Source: Polaribacter septentrionalilitoris (GTDB taxonomy: Bacteria > Bacteroidota > Bacteroidia > Flavobacteriales > Flavobacteriaceae). From it: DNA of 64,000 nucleotides. The notes beneath the pieces were generated by a model. It made no database searches. It was not told the origin of the DNA and saw only the letters and a program-made list of their open reading frames with translations. This document shows positions 8,501 through 16,837 of the stretch, one piece after another. The position numbers were made by a program, and so were the translations under genes. The first letter of the stretch is position 1. Each line of letters starts with the position of its first letter. The stretch is taken from positions 153,206 through 217,205 of the forward strand of contig NZ_VRMJ01000046.1 in the NCBI RefSeq assembly GCF_009832745.1, given 5' to 3'.

Positions 8501-9619
8501 ATGATTACAATAAAGGATATTGCAAAAGAGGCTAACGTTTCAGAAGGAACTGTAGATCGAGTGATTCATAACAGAGGGGGTGTTTCTAAAAAGACAGAAA
8601 CTAAAGTTAAAATTGTTTTAGAACGACATAATTTTAGTGTAAACCCTGTGGCTAGTGCACTTGCAATGAAAAATAAATTTCATATTTCTGTGCTAATTCC
8701 AGAGTTTAATGATTCTGATTTGTTTTGGAAATCTCCATATTTAGGAATTCAAAAAGCAGAAGAGGAAGTAAAAAGATTTGGCATTCAGGTAAGTAGATTT
8801 ACCTTTAATCAATACAACCCATCATCTTATTTTAACTCTTTTAAAAAATTACTAGAAAATAAGCCATCTGCAGTTATTATGGTGCCAAATTTCTCTAAAG
8901 AGACAGATAAAATTGTTCAAGAATTAGAGTTATTAAATATTCCTTACTTATTCTTAAATATTGATATTAAAGGATTTAACAACTTAACCTATGTTGGCCA
9001 AGATTCTTATACTGCTGGTTATATTGCCGCAAAATTAATGACTGCAGAAACGTTAAATATGTCTGATTGCTTAATTATACAAGCAAGACACAACATCACA
9101 AAAAACAATGCTGTATTTGACAGAATTAAAGGCTTTAATGATTATTTTATTAACAACAACAAAAAAATTAAAACGAGTAGCTTAAAGATTGACAACTTAA
9201 ATGACTCTATTGAAACAGAAGGAAAAATAAATAGTTACTTAGAATTACACCCTGAAGTAAAAGGTATTTTTGTACCATCTAGTAGAATACATATTGTTGT
9301 TGATTGTCTAAAAAAATCCTATTTAAAAAAACTAACACTAATTGGTTTTGACAACACTCCACAAAACATTAATTGCTTGTTAAACAACACTGTTGCTTAT
9401 CTAATTTCACAAAAACCATTTGAACAAGGTTATGAATCTATTAAAATATTTACCGATTTTTTAATTCAAAAGAAAACACCAAATAAAAAAGTATACTTAC
9501 CTATAGATATTCTTATGAAAGAAAATGTAAACTATAACAATAGTAATCAATTTATATATGAAGATGAAAAAAAACTTAATTTAATTGCGCTTTCAGTTCC
9601 TCATAACAAAAATCATTGA
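8501..9619 (+). CDS. LacI family transcriptional regulator of the uronate operon
   Basis: The 372-residue protein has an N-terminal LacI helix-turn-helix (ITIKDIAKEANVSEGTVDRV, residues 2-21), a hinge helix region (NPVASALAMKNK) and a periplasmic-binding-protein-like effector domain starting at HISVLIPEF. The recognition helix reads SEGTVDRVIHNRGG, a variant common in Bacteroidota. It is divergent from the uronate operon and shares its intergenic region, which contains two perfect palindromes with central CpG, so it most likely senses a uronate catabolite and controls kdu/uxu/TRAP expression. Its own promoter could not be recognised with confidence. Confidence 0.93.
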   Translation: MITIKDIAKEANVSEGTVDRVIHNRGGVSKKTETKVKIVLERHNFSVNPVASALAMKNKFHISVLIPEFNDSDLFWKSPYLGIQKAEEEVKRFGIQVSRFTFNQYNPSSYFNSFKKLLENKPSAVIMVPNFSKETDKIVQELELLNIPYLFLNIDIKGFNNLTYVGQDSYTAGYIAAKLMTAETLNMSDCLIIQARHNITKNNAVFDRIKGFNDYFINNNKKIKTSSLKIDNLNDSIETEGKINSYLELHPEVKGIFVPSSRIHIVVDCLKKSYLKKLTLIGFDNTPQNINCLLNNTVAYLISQKPFEQGYESIKIFTDFLIQKKTPNKKVYLPIDILMKENVNYNNSNQFIYEDEKKLNLIALSVPHNKNH

Positions 9620-9636
9620 AGAAAACCTTCTTTTTT
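9618..9636 (+). terminator. Weak hairpin and T-run after the LacI gene
   Basis: A GAAG/CTTC stem with a five-base loop, overlapping the stop codon, is followed by six T residues. The stem is only four base pairs, so this is a weak candidate for intrinsic termination. Confidence 0.35.
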
Positions 9637-9934
9637 GATTAATTTGACTCCATTGTGAGTTAATCTATTTGAAAATCATAAAGTCCGACAAAATAACTTT
9701 TTGAACTTATTCACCCCTAAGACATCAGGAACACGTCTAACATTTAAAACTACTTACATACTAACTCACTTTAGCTTTAAGATAATATTACAGAAAACAA
9801 AAAAGAATCATAAAAGATATTTTCTTCAATAAAAAAGTAATATATTTTTTTTACTAACTCCCTATAACAAAGAAAACTACCTATATTTTAATTTTCAAAT
9901 TAGGTCGTTTAGTGAGAATACGTTACAAAAAATC
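9637..9934. other. AT-rich intergenic stretch without recognisable genes
   Basis: About 300 bases lie between the convergent ends of the LacI gene and galE. No open frame with coding character, no RNA gene and no clear promoter (TAnnTTTG) was found. A short GTGAGTTA/TAACTCAC pair about 100 bases apart is not convincing as structure. Confidence 0.6.
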
Positions 9935-10969
9935 TTAATTCGTATTCTGTTTTCTAAATTTTTGTTCCCAATCCCAAGAAGACTTTATCATTTCATCTAA
10001 AGATTTATCTGCTGACCATCCTAATTTTTCTTTTGCCAAATTTGTAGCCGCATACAACTTAGGTACATCTCCAGGTCTTCTTTCAACTATTTCATAGTTT
10101 AATTTAGAATTGGTTACTTTTTCAAAAGAGTTAATAACATCTAAAACTGAAAATCCGTTACCTGTACCTAAATTAAAAACTTCAAAAGCTTCATCTTGCT
10201 CTTTTTTTAATATTCTTTCAACTGCTAAAACATGAGCTTTTGCCAAATCTACCACATGAATATAATCTCTAATAGGAGTTCCATCTTTTGTTGGATAATC
10301 ATTACCATATACCATCAATTTTTCACGAATCCCTGCAGCAGTTTGGGTTATATATGGCATTAAATTATTAGGGATTCCACTAGGCAACTCACCTATTAGA
10401 CCAGATTCATGAGCACCAATAGGATTAAAATATCGTAAGGAAATAGATTGTAAATTGCTATTAGATTTTATAACATCATCTATAATTTCCTCTGCAATTT
10501 TTTTTGTGTTTCCATAAGGAGAAAACGGACGTTGCGTTTCATCTTTTTCAGTAATTGGCAAAGTTTCTGGAGTACCATACACAGTTGCTGATGAGGAAAA
10601 AATAAAACCTTCAATGTTGTTTTCTATTTGAGACGATAAAACATTTATTAATGAATATAAATTGTTTCTGTAATACATTAACGGCTCTTTTACTGACTCT
10701 CCTACAGCTTTATGTGCAGCAAAATTAATTACTGCTTTTGCATCTTTATGTTTTTGAAAAATGGCTTTTGTAGCTGTTTCATCTTTTAAATCAACATTCA
10801 CAAAAGTTGGTTTTGTTCCTGTAATTTTTAAGATTCTATCCAATGTATCTTCTGTTGAATTTGATAAGTCATCTAAAATTACAACATCATAATTATTTTC
10901 TAATAATTCTATTACTGTATGCGAACCTATATAGCCACAACCCCCAGTTACTATAATCTTATTTTTCAT
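9935..10969 (-). CDS. galE: UDP-glucose 4-epimerase
   Basis: The 344-residue extended SDR protein has the NAD-binding motif TGGCGYIGSH (8-17), Ser in SSSATVYG (125-132), and Tyr152/Lys156 in YGNTKK, all as in GalE. It interconverts UDP-galactose and UDP-glucose in the cytoplasm, closing the Leloir pathway. It is divergent from the gntR-galM-galK-galT operon. Its promoter (TAATTTTG at 10999-10992, TTG at 11022-11020 on the minus strand) shares an inverted repeat with that of the other operon, so both are probably controlled together. Confidence 0.97.
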   Translation of the reverse strand: MKNKIIVTGGCGYIGSHTVIELLENNYDVVILDDLSNSTEDTLDRILKITGTKPTFVNVDLKDETATKAIFQKHKDAKAVINFAAHKAVGESVKEPLMYYRNNLYSLINVLSSQIENNIEGFIFSSSATVYGTPETLPITEKDETQRPFSPYGNTKKIAEEIIDDVIKSNSNLQSISLRYFNPIGAHESGLIGELPSGIPNNLMPYITQTAAGIREKLMVYGNDYPTKDGTPIRDYIHVVDLAKAHVLAVERILKKEQDEAFEVFNLGTGNGFSVLDVINSFEKVTNSKLNYEIVERRPGDVPKLYAATNLAKEKLGWSADKSLDEMIKSSWDWEQKFRKQNTN

Positions 10970-10991
10970 TGTATTTAGTTTTTTGGTATCA

Positions 10992-11022
10992 CAAAATTAC
11001 TAAAAACAATTAAAAAAACCAA
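10992..11022 (-). promoter_or_regulatory. galE promoter
   Basis: On the minus strand TTG (11022-11020) is followed after 20 bases by TAATTTTG (10999-10992), matching the Bacteroidota -33/-7 pattern. Transcription should start near 10985, about 16 bases before the galE ATG. Confidence 0.7.
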
Positions 11023-11046
11023 CTAGAACCTACCAGTTGTTTTTTT
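11013..11046. promoter_or_regulatory. Inverted repeat, likely GntR operator between divergent gal promoters
   Basis: CAACT (11020-11024) and AGTTG (11035-11039) form an inverted repeat with a 10-base spacer, extended outward by A-runs and T-runs after one mismatch. The TTG of the -33 element of each divergent promoter lies inside one arm, so one protein bound here could repress both galE and the gntR-gal operon. Binding by the adjacent GntR protein is inference. Confidence 0.6.
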
Positions 11047-11066
11047 AATGAATATTTGTATATTTG
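11037..11066 (+). promoter_or_regulatory. Promoter of the gntR-galMKT operon
   Basis: TTG at 11037-11039, a 19-base spacer, and TATATTTG at 11059-11066 match the Bacteroidota consensus very well. The box ends only four bases before ATG 11071, so the transcript would start at or next to the start codon. Confidence 0.75.
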
Positions 11067-11070
11067 TAAC

Positions 11071-12066
11071 ATGGGAATTGTATCACTTAAAAATAACATT
11101 GGTGTACCAAAATACAAACAGATAGTAACTTCTATAGAAGACGCTATAGCTAACGGAAACTTAAAAAAAGGTGATCAATTACCTTCTTTAAATGCAATAA
11201 AAAACAAACACAAACTCTCTAGAGACACTGTTTTAACTGCTTTTAACGAATTAAAAAACAGAGGCATTATTCATTCTGTAGTTGGTAAAGGATATTACGT
11301 ATCAAGTGAAAATATATTTGTAAAACAAAAAATTTTTGTTTTGTTTGATGAATTAAACTCATTTAAAGAAGATTTATACAATTCTTTTTTAGAACATTTG
11401 GGTGATGATATTCAAATAGATATTTTCTTTCATCATTTTAATAAAGACATCTTCAATAAGTTAATTAACGATAGTGTGGGCAACTATTCTTACTATGTAA
11501 TTATGCCTGCCAATCTTGAGAACACTAAAACAATTATTCAAAACTTACCAAGTGAGAAAGTATATCTTTTAGATCAGGTTCCTAAAGAACTAGAAAGCTA
11601 CCCTTCTGTATATCAAGATTTTGAAAACGACATACAAAAAGGACTATTTACCGGTTTACATGCTATTAGAAAATATAAAAAATTAGTTTTGGTATTTTCA
11701 CACAAACAACCAAAACAGTTATTAAATGGGTTTAAAAATTTCTGTGAAAAATATAAAAAAACCTATGAAGTTATAGAAACAATATATAAGAGAAATCCAA
11801 AAAAAGGCGAGTTGTATATTGTTTTTGAAGATAAAGATTTGATTAAAATCATCAAAAAAATAAAAGAACAAAAATTACAAATTGTAAAAGACATTGGTAT
11901 AATTTCTTACAATGACACACTTTTAAAAGAAGTTGTTGCTGATGGCATTACAACCATTTCTACAGATTTTAAATTGATGGGAGAAACCCTAGCAAAAAAG
12001 ATTTTAAACAATGACCTAACTTCAGTAATAAATCCTAGTAAACTACTATTTAGAAAATCTATATAA
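11071..12066 (+). CDS. GntR family regulator of galactose genes
   Basis: From ATG 11071 the product has 331 residues. The N-terminal 70 residues are a GntR winged helix (GVPKYKQIVTSIEDAIANG, LPSLNAIKNKHKLSRDTVL), and the remainder is a periplasmic-binding-protein-like effector domain, a layout seen in AraR-type regulators. An earlier TTG at 11056 is in frame but lies inside the promoter, so ATG 11071 is preferred. It heads the galM-galK-galT operon, its TAA overlapping the next ATG by one base (TAATG). It likely senses galactose or a derivative and binds the inverted repeat at 11013-11046. Confidence 0.88.
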   Translation: MGIVSLKNNIGVPKYKQIVTSIEDAIANGNLKKGDQLPSLNAIKNKHKLSRDTVLTAFNELKNRGIIHSVVGKGYYVSSENIFVKQKIFVLFDELNSFKEDLYNSFLEHLGDDIQIDIFFHHFNKDIFNKLINDSVGNYSYYVIMPANLENTKTIIQNLPSEKVYLLDQVPKELESYPSVYQDFENDIQKGLFTGLHAIRKYKKLVLVFSHKQPKQLLNGFKNFCEKYKKTYEVIETIYKRNPKKGELYIVFEDKDLIKIIKKIKEQKLQIVKDIGIISYNDTLLKEVVADGITTISTDFKLMGETLAKKILNNDLTSVINPSKLLFRKSI

Positions 12067-12959
12067 TGTTTCGAGAACATCACTTCACAGAAAATAATTC
12101 ACCTATTATTAGCATACAAAACGCAGACAATTCTACTTCTGCAAAAATTTCTTTACATCAAGGAGGTAGATTACAAGAACTAAAATGTAAAAATGTCTAT
12201 TTAATTAAAGACATACCGAATTTTGATTATAAAACTTCTTATGCCTCTTCTGTTTTATTCCCTTTTGCTAGTAGAATAAAAGATGGAAAATACACATTTT
12301 TAGGAGAAAAATACCAATTACAAAAAAACGACAAAAATACAAATGCATTGCATGGTTTAGTACATGATAAAAAATTTGAATTATTTGAATATAAGGTCCA
12401 AGAAAACTGTTGCTCAGTTACCATAAACTATACTGAGAATAATATAAGCGTTGGTTTTCCTTTTAAATATTTTATATCACTAACTTATACTTTATTTGAA
12501 AATAGTTTGCAATTGAATGTGACCATAAAAAATCTAGATCAATCTCCATTTCCTTATATTTTAGGATGGCATCCTTATTTTTTAAGCGATGATTTATCAA
12601 ATAGTTTTTTAAAGTTTAAGAGTGATAAAAAAGTAATTTTTGATAAAAACTTAATCACAAAAGAAATTGTAGAGAATACTCAAGATGATTTTTTTATAAT
12701 AGAAGATAAAGAGTTAGATGATTGCTTTTTCTTAGAAGACAATAAAGTTTCATTTTTAACATCAAAATACAACTTACAAATAACAAGCAATACAGAAAAT
12801 AATTTTTTACAATTATTTACACCAAAAAACCTACCTATTATAGCAATAGAGCCAATGAGCGGTATTTCTAACAGCTTTAACAACCTTGTAGGCTTAAAGG
12901 CTTTAAATCCTCAAAAAACAGATGGTATTACTTGGAATTTAGATATAGACATTAAATAA
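12066..12959 (+). CDS. galM: Aldose 1-epimerase (mutarotase) family protein
   Basis: The 297-residue beta-sandwich protein shows mutarotase features: ALHGLVHDKKFEL with the first catalytic-region His, ILGWHPYF with the second His, and IAIEPMSGISNSFN with the catalytic Glu region. It would interconvert alpha and beta anomers of galactose before GalK. The start overlaps the gntR stop, implying translational coupling, and galK begins 12 bases after its stop. Some family members act on phosphorylated hexoses, but the gal context supports galactose. Confidence 0.88.
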   Translation: MFREHHFTENNSPIISIQNADNSTSAKISLHQGGRLQELKCKNVYLIKDIPNFDYKTSYASSVLFPFASRIKDGKYTFLGEKYQLQKNDKNTNALHGLVHDKKFELFEYKVQENCCSVTINYTENNISVGFPFKYFISLTYTLFENSLQLNVTIKNLDQSPFPYILGWHPYFLSDDLSNSFLKFKSDKKVIFDKNLITKEIVENTQDDFFIIEDKELDDCFFLEDNKVSFLTSKYNLQITSNTENNFLQLFTPKNLPIIAIEPMSGISNSFNNLVGLKALNPQKTDGITWNLDIDIK

Positions 12960-12971
12960 AAGAGAACTATT

Positions 12972-14120
12972 ATGAGTGAAATTTTAGTAAAAGAGGTACA
13001 ACAAAAGTTTATAAAAACTTTTAATCTAGAACCTTTGTTAATTTTTTCTCCTGGAAGAATTAATATTATTGGTGAACATACAGATTATAATGGAGGTTTT
13101 GTGTTTCCTGCAGCAGTAGATAAAGGAATTGCAGCTGGAATTCAAAAAAGTGATACAGGAAGCTGTACTGCAATTGCTATGGATTTAGATAGCACAATCC
13201 ATTTTGAATTAGACAAAATAAAACCGTCAAAAGAAGGAAGTTGGGAAAACTACGTTTTTGGTGTAGTTGCAGAAATTCAGAACAGAAATAAAGTTATTGG
13301 AGATTTTAACATCATATTTAAAGGTAATATTCCTGGTGGTGCAGGTATGTCTTCTTCTGCTGCTTTAGAAAATAGTGTGGTTTTTGGTCTAAATAAATTA
13401 TTTGATTTAGGATTGACTAAACATGAAATGATTTTGATATCTCAAAAAGCAGAACATAATTATGTAGGTGTAAACTGTGGAATTATGGATCAATATGCAA
13501 GCATGTTTGGTATTAAAGATCATGCCTTGCATTTAGACTGTAGAACTGTAGAATCTAAACCTTATAAAATCGATTTTAAAGAGCACCAACTAATGTTAAT
13601 CAATACAAATGTAAAACATAGTTTATCTGATAGTGCTTATAATGATAGACGTTCTGCCTGTGAAAGTATTTCGGAATTATTGGGTATTAAAGCCCTAAGA
13701 GATGCCACAGAAGAAGATTTAGAAACTATAATAGATAAAGTTACTCCATCTAATTATCAAAAAGCGTTATATGTTATTCAAGAAAATGCAAGAACTATTA
13801 AAGCAGCTAAAGCCATTGAAAACAATGATTTAGAATTATTAGGATCATTAATTTATCAATCTCATGCTGGCTTATCTGATCAATACAAAGTAAGTTGTGA
13901 TGAATTGGATTTTCTAGTAACTCAGGCAAAAAAGAATAAATACGTTTTAGGAGCTAGAATGATGGGGGGTGGCTTTGGTGGTTGCACCATTAATTTAATC
14001 GCAAAAACAGAAGCAAAAGCTTTTGCTGAAACAGTTGCAACAGCATACAAAAGTAAATTTGATAAAGAATGTTCTGTGTATTTTATAGAGCTATCTCAAG
14101 GAACACATTTAGTAAAATAA
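12972..14120 (+). CDS. galK: Galactokinase
   Basis: The 382-residue GHMP kinase carries the galactokinase signature GEHTDYNGG (34-42), the ATP loop PGGAGMSSSAA, GIMDQYASMFG with the catalytic Asp region, and the C-terminal GHMP motif MMGGGFGGCTI. It phosphorylates alpha-D-galactose to galactose 1-phosphate using ATP in the cytoplasm. It lies between galM and galT, with 19 bases to galT, in a single operon. Confidence 0.98.
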   Translation: MSEILVKEVQQKFIKTFNLEPLLIFSPGRINIIGEHTDYNGGFVFPAAVDKGIAAGIQKSDTGSCTAIAMDLDSTIHFELDKIKPSKEGSWENYVFGVVAEIQNRNKVIGDFNIIFKGNIPGGAGMSSSAALENSVVFGLNKLFDLGLTKHEMILISQKAEHNYVGVNCGIMDQYASMFGIKDHALHLDCRTVESKPYKIDFKEHQLMLINTNVKHSLSDSAYNDRRSACESISELLGIKALRDATEEDLETIIDKVTPSNYQKALYVIQENARTIKAAKAIENNDLELLGSLIYQSHAGLSDQYKVSCDELDFLVTQAKKNKYVLGARMMGGGFGGCTINLIAKTEAKAFAETVATAYKSKFDKECSVYFIELSQGTHLVK

Positions 14121-14139
14121 TCAACTAAAAAACAGAAAA

Positions 14140-15162
14140 ATGAGCAATACCAATCTACAAGATTATTCGCATAAACGATTTAATATCTTAACAGGAGAAT
14201 GGGTTTTAGTGTCACCTCATAGAGCAAAAAGACCTTGGCAAGGTCAAAATGAAGAAGTAAACAATGAGAAGAGACCTACACATGATCCTTCATGCTATTT
14301 ATGTGCAAGAAACACTAGAATTAGTGGTGATGTAAATCCTGATTATAAAGATGTTTTTGTTTTTACCAACGATTTTGCAGCCTTACAAAACGATTCGCCA
14401 ACATTTAATGTAAATGACGGTTTGTTAAAAGCAGAAAGTGAAACTGGTATTTGTAAAGTAATTTGTTTTAGTCCAGACCATTCTAAAAGTTTGGCAGATA
14501 TGACATCCGAAGAAATACAAAAAGTAGTTTTTGCATGGCAGAAAGAATATGATGAATTGGCAAAAGAATCAACTATAAACTATGTGCAAATCTTCGAAAA
14601 CAAGGGTGCTGTAATGGGTTGTAGCAATCCTCATCCTCATGGTCAAATATGGAGTCAATCTACTTTACCAAACGAAGTTGATAAGAAAAATACACAGCAA
14701 TTAAACTATTACAAAGAAAAAAACAGTAGTCTTTTGGGCGATTATTTACAGCAAGAATTAGCCGTAAAAGAAAGAATCATTTTTCAAAATGAAGATTTTG
14801 TAGTGCTAGTTCCTTTCTGGGCAGTTTGGCCATTTGAAACCATGATTGTACCCAAAAAGCAAAAAGAAAGTGTTTTAGATTTAAATAATGAAGAATCATT
14901 CAATTATGCAGAAGCAATTTCTGTAATAACAAAAACATACGACAAATTATTTAATACATCATTTCCTTATTCAAGCGGAATTCATCAAGCTCCAACAAAT
15001 GGATTAGATAATAGTCATTGGCATTTTCACATGAGTTTTTATCCTCCTTTATTGAGAAGCGCAACTGTTAAAAAATTTATGGTGGGCTATGAGATGTTTG
15101 GTACCCCTCAAAGAGATATCACAGCAGAACAAGCAGCAACTAGATTAAGAGATTTGACTTAA
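14140..15162 (+). CDS. galT: Galactose-1-phosphate uridylyltransferase
   Basis: The 340-residue HIT-superfamily enzyme has zinc ligands Cys52 and Cys55 (CYLC) and the active-site HPHGQIW with nucleophilic His167, plus NSHWHFHMSFYPP near the C terminus. It exchanges UMP between UDP-glucose and galactose 1-phosphate, the third Leloir step, producing UDP-galactose for GalE. It is the last gene of the operon and is followed by a strong intrinsic terminator. Confidence 0.98.
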   Translation: MSNTNLQDYSHKRFNILTGEWVLVSPHRAKRPWQGQNEEVNNEKRPTHDPSCYLCARNTRISGDVNPDYKDVFVFTNDFAALQNDSPTFNVNDGLLKAESETGICKVICFSPDHSKSLADMTSEEIQKVVFAWQKEYDELAKESTINYVQIFENKGAVMGCSNPHPHGQIWSQSTLPNEVDKKNTQQLNYYKEKNSSLLGDYLQQELAVKERIIFQNEDFVVLVPFWAVWPFETMIVPKKQKESVLDLNNEESFNYAEAISVITKTYDKLFNTSFPYSSGIHQAPTNGLDNSHWHFHMSFYPPLLRSATVKKFMVGYEMFGTPQRDITAEQAATRLRDLT

Positions 15163-15230
15163 AACAAAAGTTTAATCAGTTTTAAAATTAAAAAAAGTTA
15201 ATTTTCTTTTATCTAGGTTATACCCAATAA

Positions 15231-15262
15231 AAAAACCTCAACTTAAATTAGTTGAGGTTTTT
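15231..15262. terminator. Bidirectional terminator between galT and tRNA-Leu
   Basis: A perfect 13-bp stem (15231-15243 with 15250-15262) has a six-base loop and A/T runs at both ends, so it can stop transcription from galT and from the convergent tRNA-Leu. Confidence 0.9.
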
Positions 15263-15267
15263 ATTAG

Positions 15268-15349
15268 TACAGGCGGAGAGACTCGAACTCTCACACCTCG
15301 CGGCACTAGATCCTAAGTCTAGCGTGTCTACCAATTCCACCACGCCTGC
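15268..15349 (-). tRNA. tRNA-Leu (anticodon UAG)
   Basis: The minus strand folds as an 82-base class II tRNA with a long variable arm. The acceptor stem pairs 15349-15343 with 15275-15269; the first pair is G-U. The anticodon loop CTTAGGA gives anticodon TAG, reading CUA leucine codons. The T-arm contains GTTCGAGTC. CCA is not encoded, as usual in this phylum. Confidence 0.95.
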
Positions 15350-15360
15350 AATTTGGATTG

Positions 15361-15390
15361 CAAATATAAACAATAGTTAGAAACTGCAAA
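15361..15390 (-). promoter_or_regulatory. Promoter of tRNA-Leu
   Basis: On the minus strand TTTG (15390-15387), an 18-base spacer and TATATTTG (15368-15361) precede the tRNA by about 12 bases, a close match to the Bacteroidota promoter. Confidence 0.7.
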
Positions 15391-15410
15391 GTAGTTCATT
15401 ATTATTTTTC

Positions 15411-15418
15411 TATTTTTG
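15411..15418 (+). promoter_or_regulatory. -7 box of the M20 dipeptidase gene
   Basis: TATTTTTG matches TAnnTTTG and lies 23 bases before the ATG at 15442. No clear -33 element was seen. Confidence 0.5.
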
Positions 15419-15441
15419 AGAGAGAAATAAAAATACTTTAA

Positions 15442-16836
15442 ATGACACCAATTCAATCTTACATAAAAGAACACAAACAACAATTTTTAAATGAGTTAAC
15501 AGAATTGTTAAAAATACCTTCTGTTAGTGCAGATTCAGCTTTTAAGAAAGATGTTTTAAATACCGCAGATTTTGTATTAGATAGTCTTAAAAAGGCAGGT
15601 TGCGATAAGGTTGAATTATGTGAAACTCCTGGTTACCCAATTATTTACGGCGAAAAAATTATCGACAAAAATTTACCAACTGTTTTAGTATATGGTCATT
15701 ATGATGTACAACCTGCAGATCCAATTGATTTATGGACCTCTCCTCCTTTTGAACCTGTAATTAAGAAAACAGAAATTCATCCTGAAGGAGCCATTTTTGC
15801 AAGAGGTGCTTGCGATGATAAAGGGCAAATGTATATGCACGTTAAAGCATTAGAATATATGACATCAACAGGAAATTTACCTTGTAACGTAAAATTTATG
15901 ATTGAAGGTGAAGAAGAAGTGGGTTCTGAAAGTTTAGCATGGTTTGTACCCAGAAACAAAGAAAAATTAGCCAATGATGTCATTTTAATTTCAGATACAG
16001 GAATGATTGCCAATGATATTCCTTCAATAACAACAGGCTTACGTGGTTTAAGTTATGTAGAAGTAGAAGTTACAGGACCAAATAGAGATTTACATTCTGG
16101 TTTATATGGAGGTGCAGTGGCAAACCCTATCAATATTTTAACCAAAATGATTGCTTCTCTACACGATGAAAACAATCATATTACCATTCCTGGTTTTTAT
16201 GATAATGTAGAAGAATTATCAACAGAAGAAAGAGCAGAAATGGCTAAAGCACCTTTTTCTTTAGAAAAATATAAAGATGCTTTAAAGATTGATGATGTTT
16301 ATGGTGAAAAAGGATATTCTACTAACGAAAGAAACTCAATTCGTCCTACATTAGATGTCAACGGAATTTGGGGAGGTTACACAGGTGAAGGTGCAAAAAC
16401 CGTAATTGCAAGTAAAGCTTTCGCTAAAATTTCTATGCGTTTGGTGCCTCATCAAGATTGGAAAGAGATTACTGAACTCTTTAAGAATCATTTTGAAAGT
16501 ATTGCTCCAAAATCAGTAAAAGTAGTTGTAACACCTCATCATGGAGGGCAAGGTTATGTAACACCAACTAACAATATCGCTTATAAAGCAGCAAGTAAAG
16601 CCTATGAAAATACGTTTGGTAAAACTCCTATTCCGCAAAGAAGTGGGGGTAGTATTCCTATTGTGGCTTTATTTGAACAAGAACTAAAAAGCAAAACTAT
16701 TTTAATGGGATTTGGATTAAATTCTGATGCAATTCATTCTCCTAACGAGCATTTTGGAATTTGGAATTACCTAAAGGGGATTGAAACCATTCCTTATTTT
16801 TACAAGTATTTTACAGAGTTACATAAAGCATCTTAA
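15442..16836 (+). CDS. M20 family dipeptidase
   Basis: The 464-residue protein is a two-domain zinc metallopeptidase. Metal-site motifs are in order: VYGHYDVQPAD, ARGACDDKGQ with the bridging Asp, EGEEEVGS with the general base and a metal Glu, ISDTG, and IHSPNEHF near the C terminus. The central lid domain contains LHSGLYGGAVANP. No signal peptide is present, so it is cytoplasmic and likely hydrolyses dipeptides. Length fits the carnosinase-like nonspecific dipeptidase group. Its stop codon lies one base before the ATG of the M1 peptidase gene, so the two are cotranscribed. Confidence 0.93.
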   Translation: MTPIQSYIKEHKQQFLNELTELLKIPSVSADSAFKKDVLNTADFVLDSLKKAGCDKVELCETPGYPIIYGEKIIDKNLPTVLVYGHYDVQPADPIDLWTSPPFEPVIKKTEIHPEGAIFARGACDDKGQMYMHVKALEYMTSTGNLPCNVKFMIEGEEEVGSESLAWFVPRNKEKLANDVILISDTGMIANDIPSITTGLRGLSYVEVEVTGPNRDLHSGLYGGAVANPINILTKMIASLHDENNHITIPGFYDNVEELSTEERAEMAKAPFSLEKYKDALKIDDVYGEKGYSTNERNSIRPTLDVNGIWGGYTGEGAKTVIASKAFAKISMRLVPHQDWKEITELFKNHFESIAPKSVKVVVTPHHGGQGYVTPTNNIAYKAASKAYENTFGKTPIPQRSGGSIPIVALFEQELKSKTILMGFGLNSDAIHSPNEHFGIWNYLKGIETIPYFYKYFTELHKAS

Positions 16837-16837
16837 C

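Noticed and set aside
9655..9769. GTGAGTTA and TAACTCAC as arms of a structured RNA
   Set aside because: The arms are eight bases long with a loop of about 100 bases and no supporting inner stems or promoter.
16781..16837. Upstream extension of the M1 peptidase by 19 residues
   Set aside because: It overlaps the end of the dipeptidase gene and would bury the signal peptide; ATG 16838 fits a secreted enzyme.
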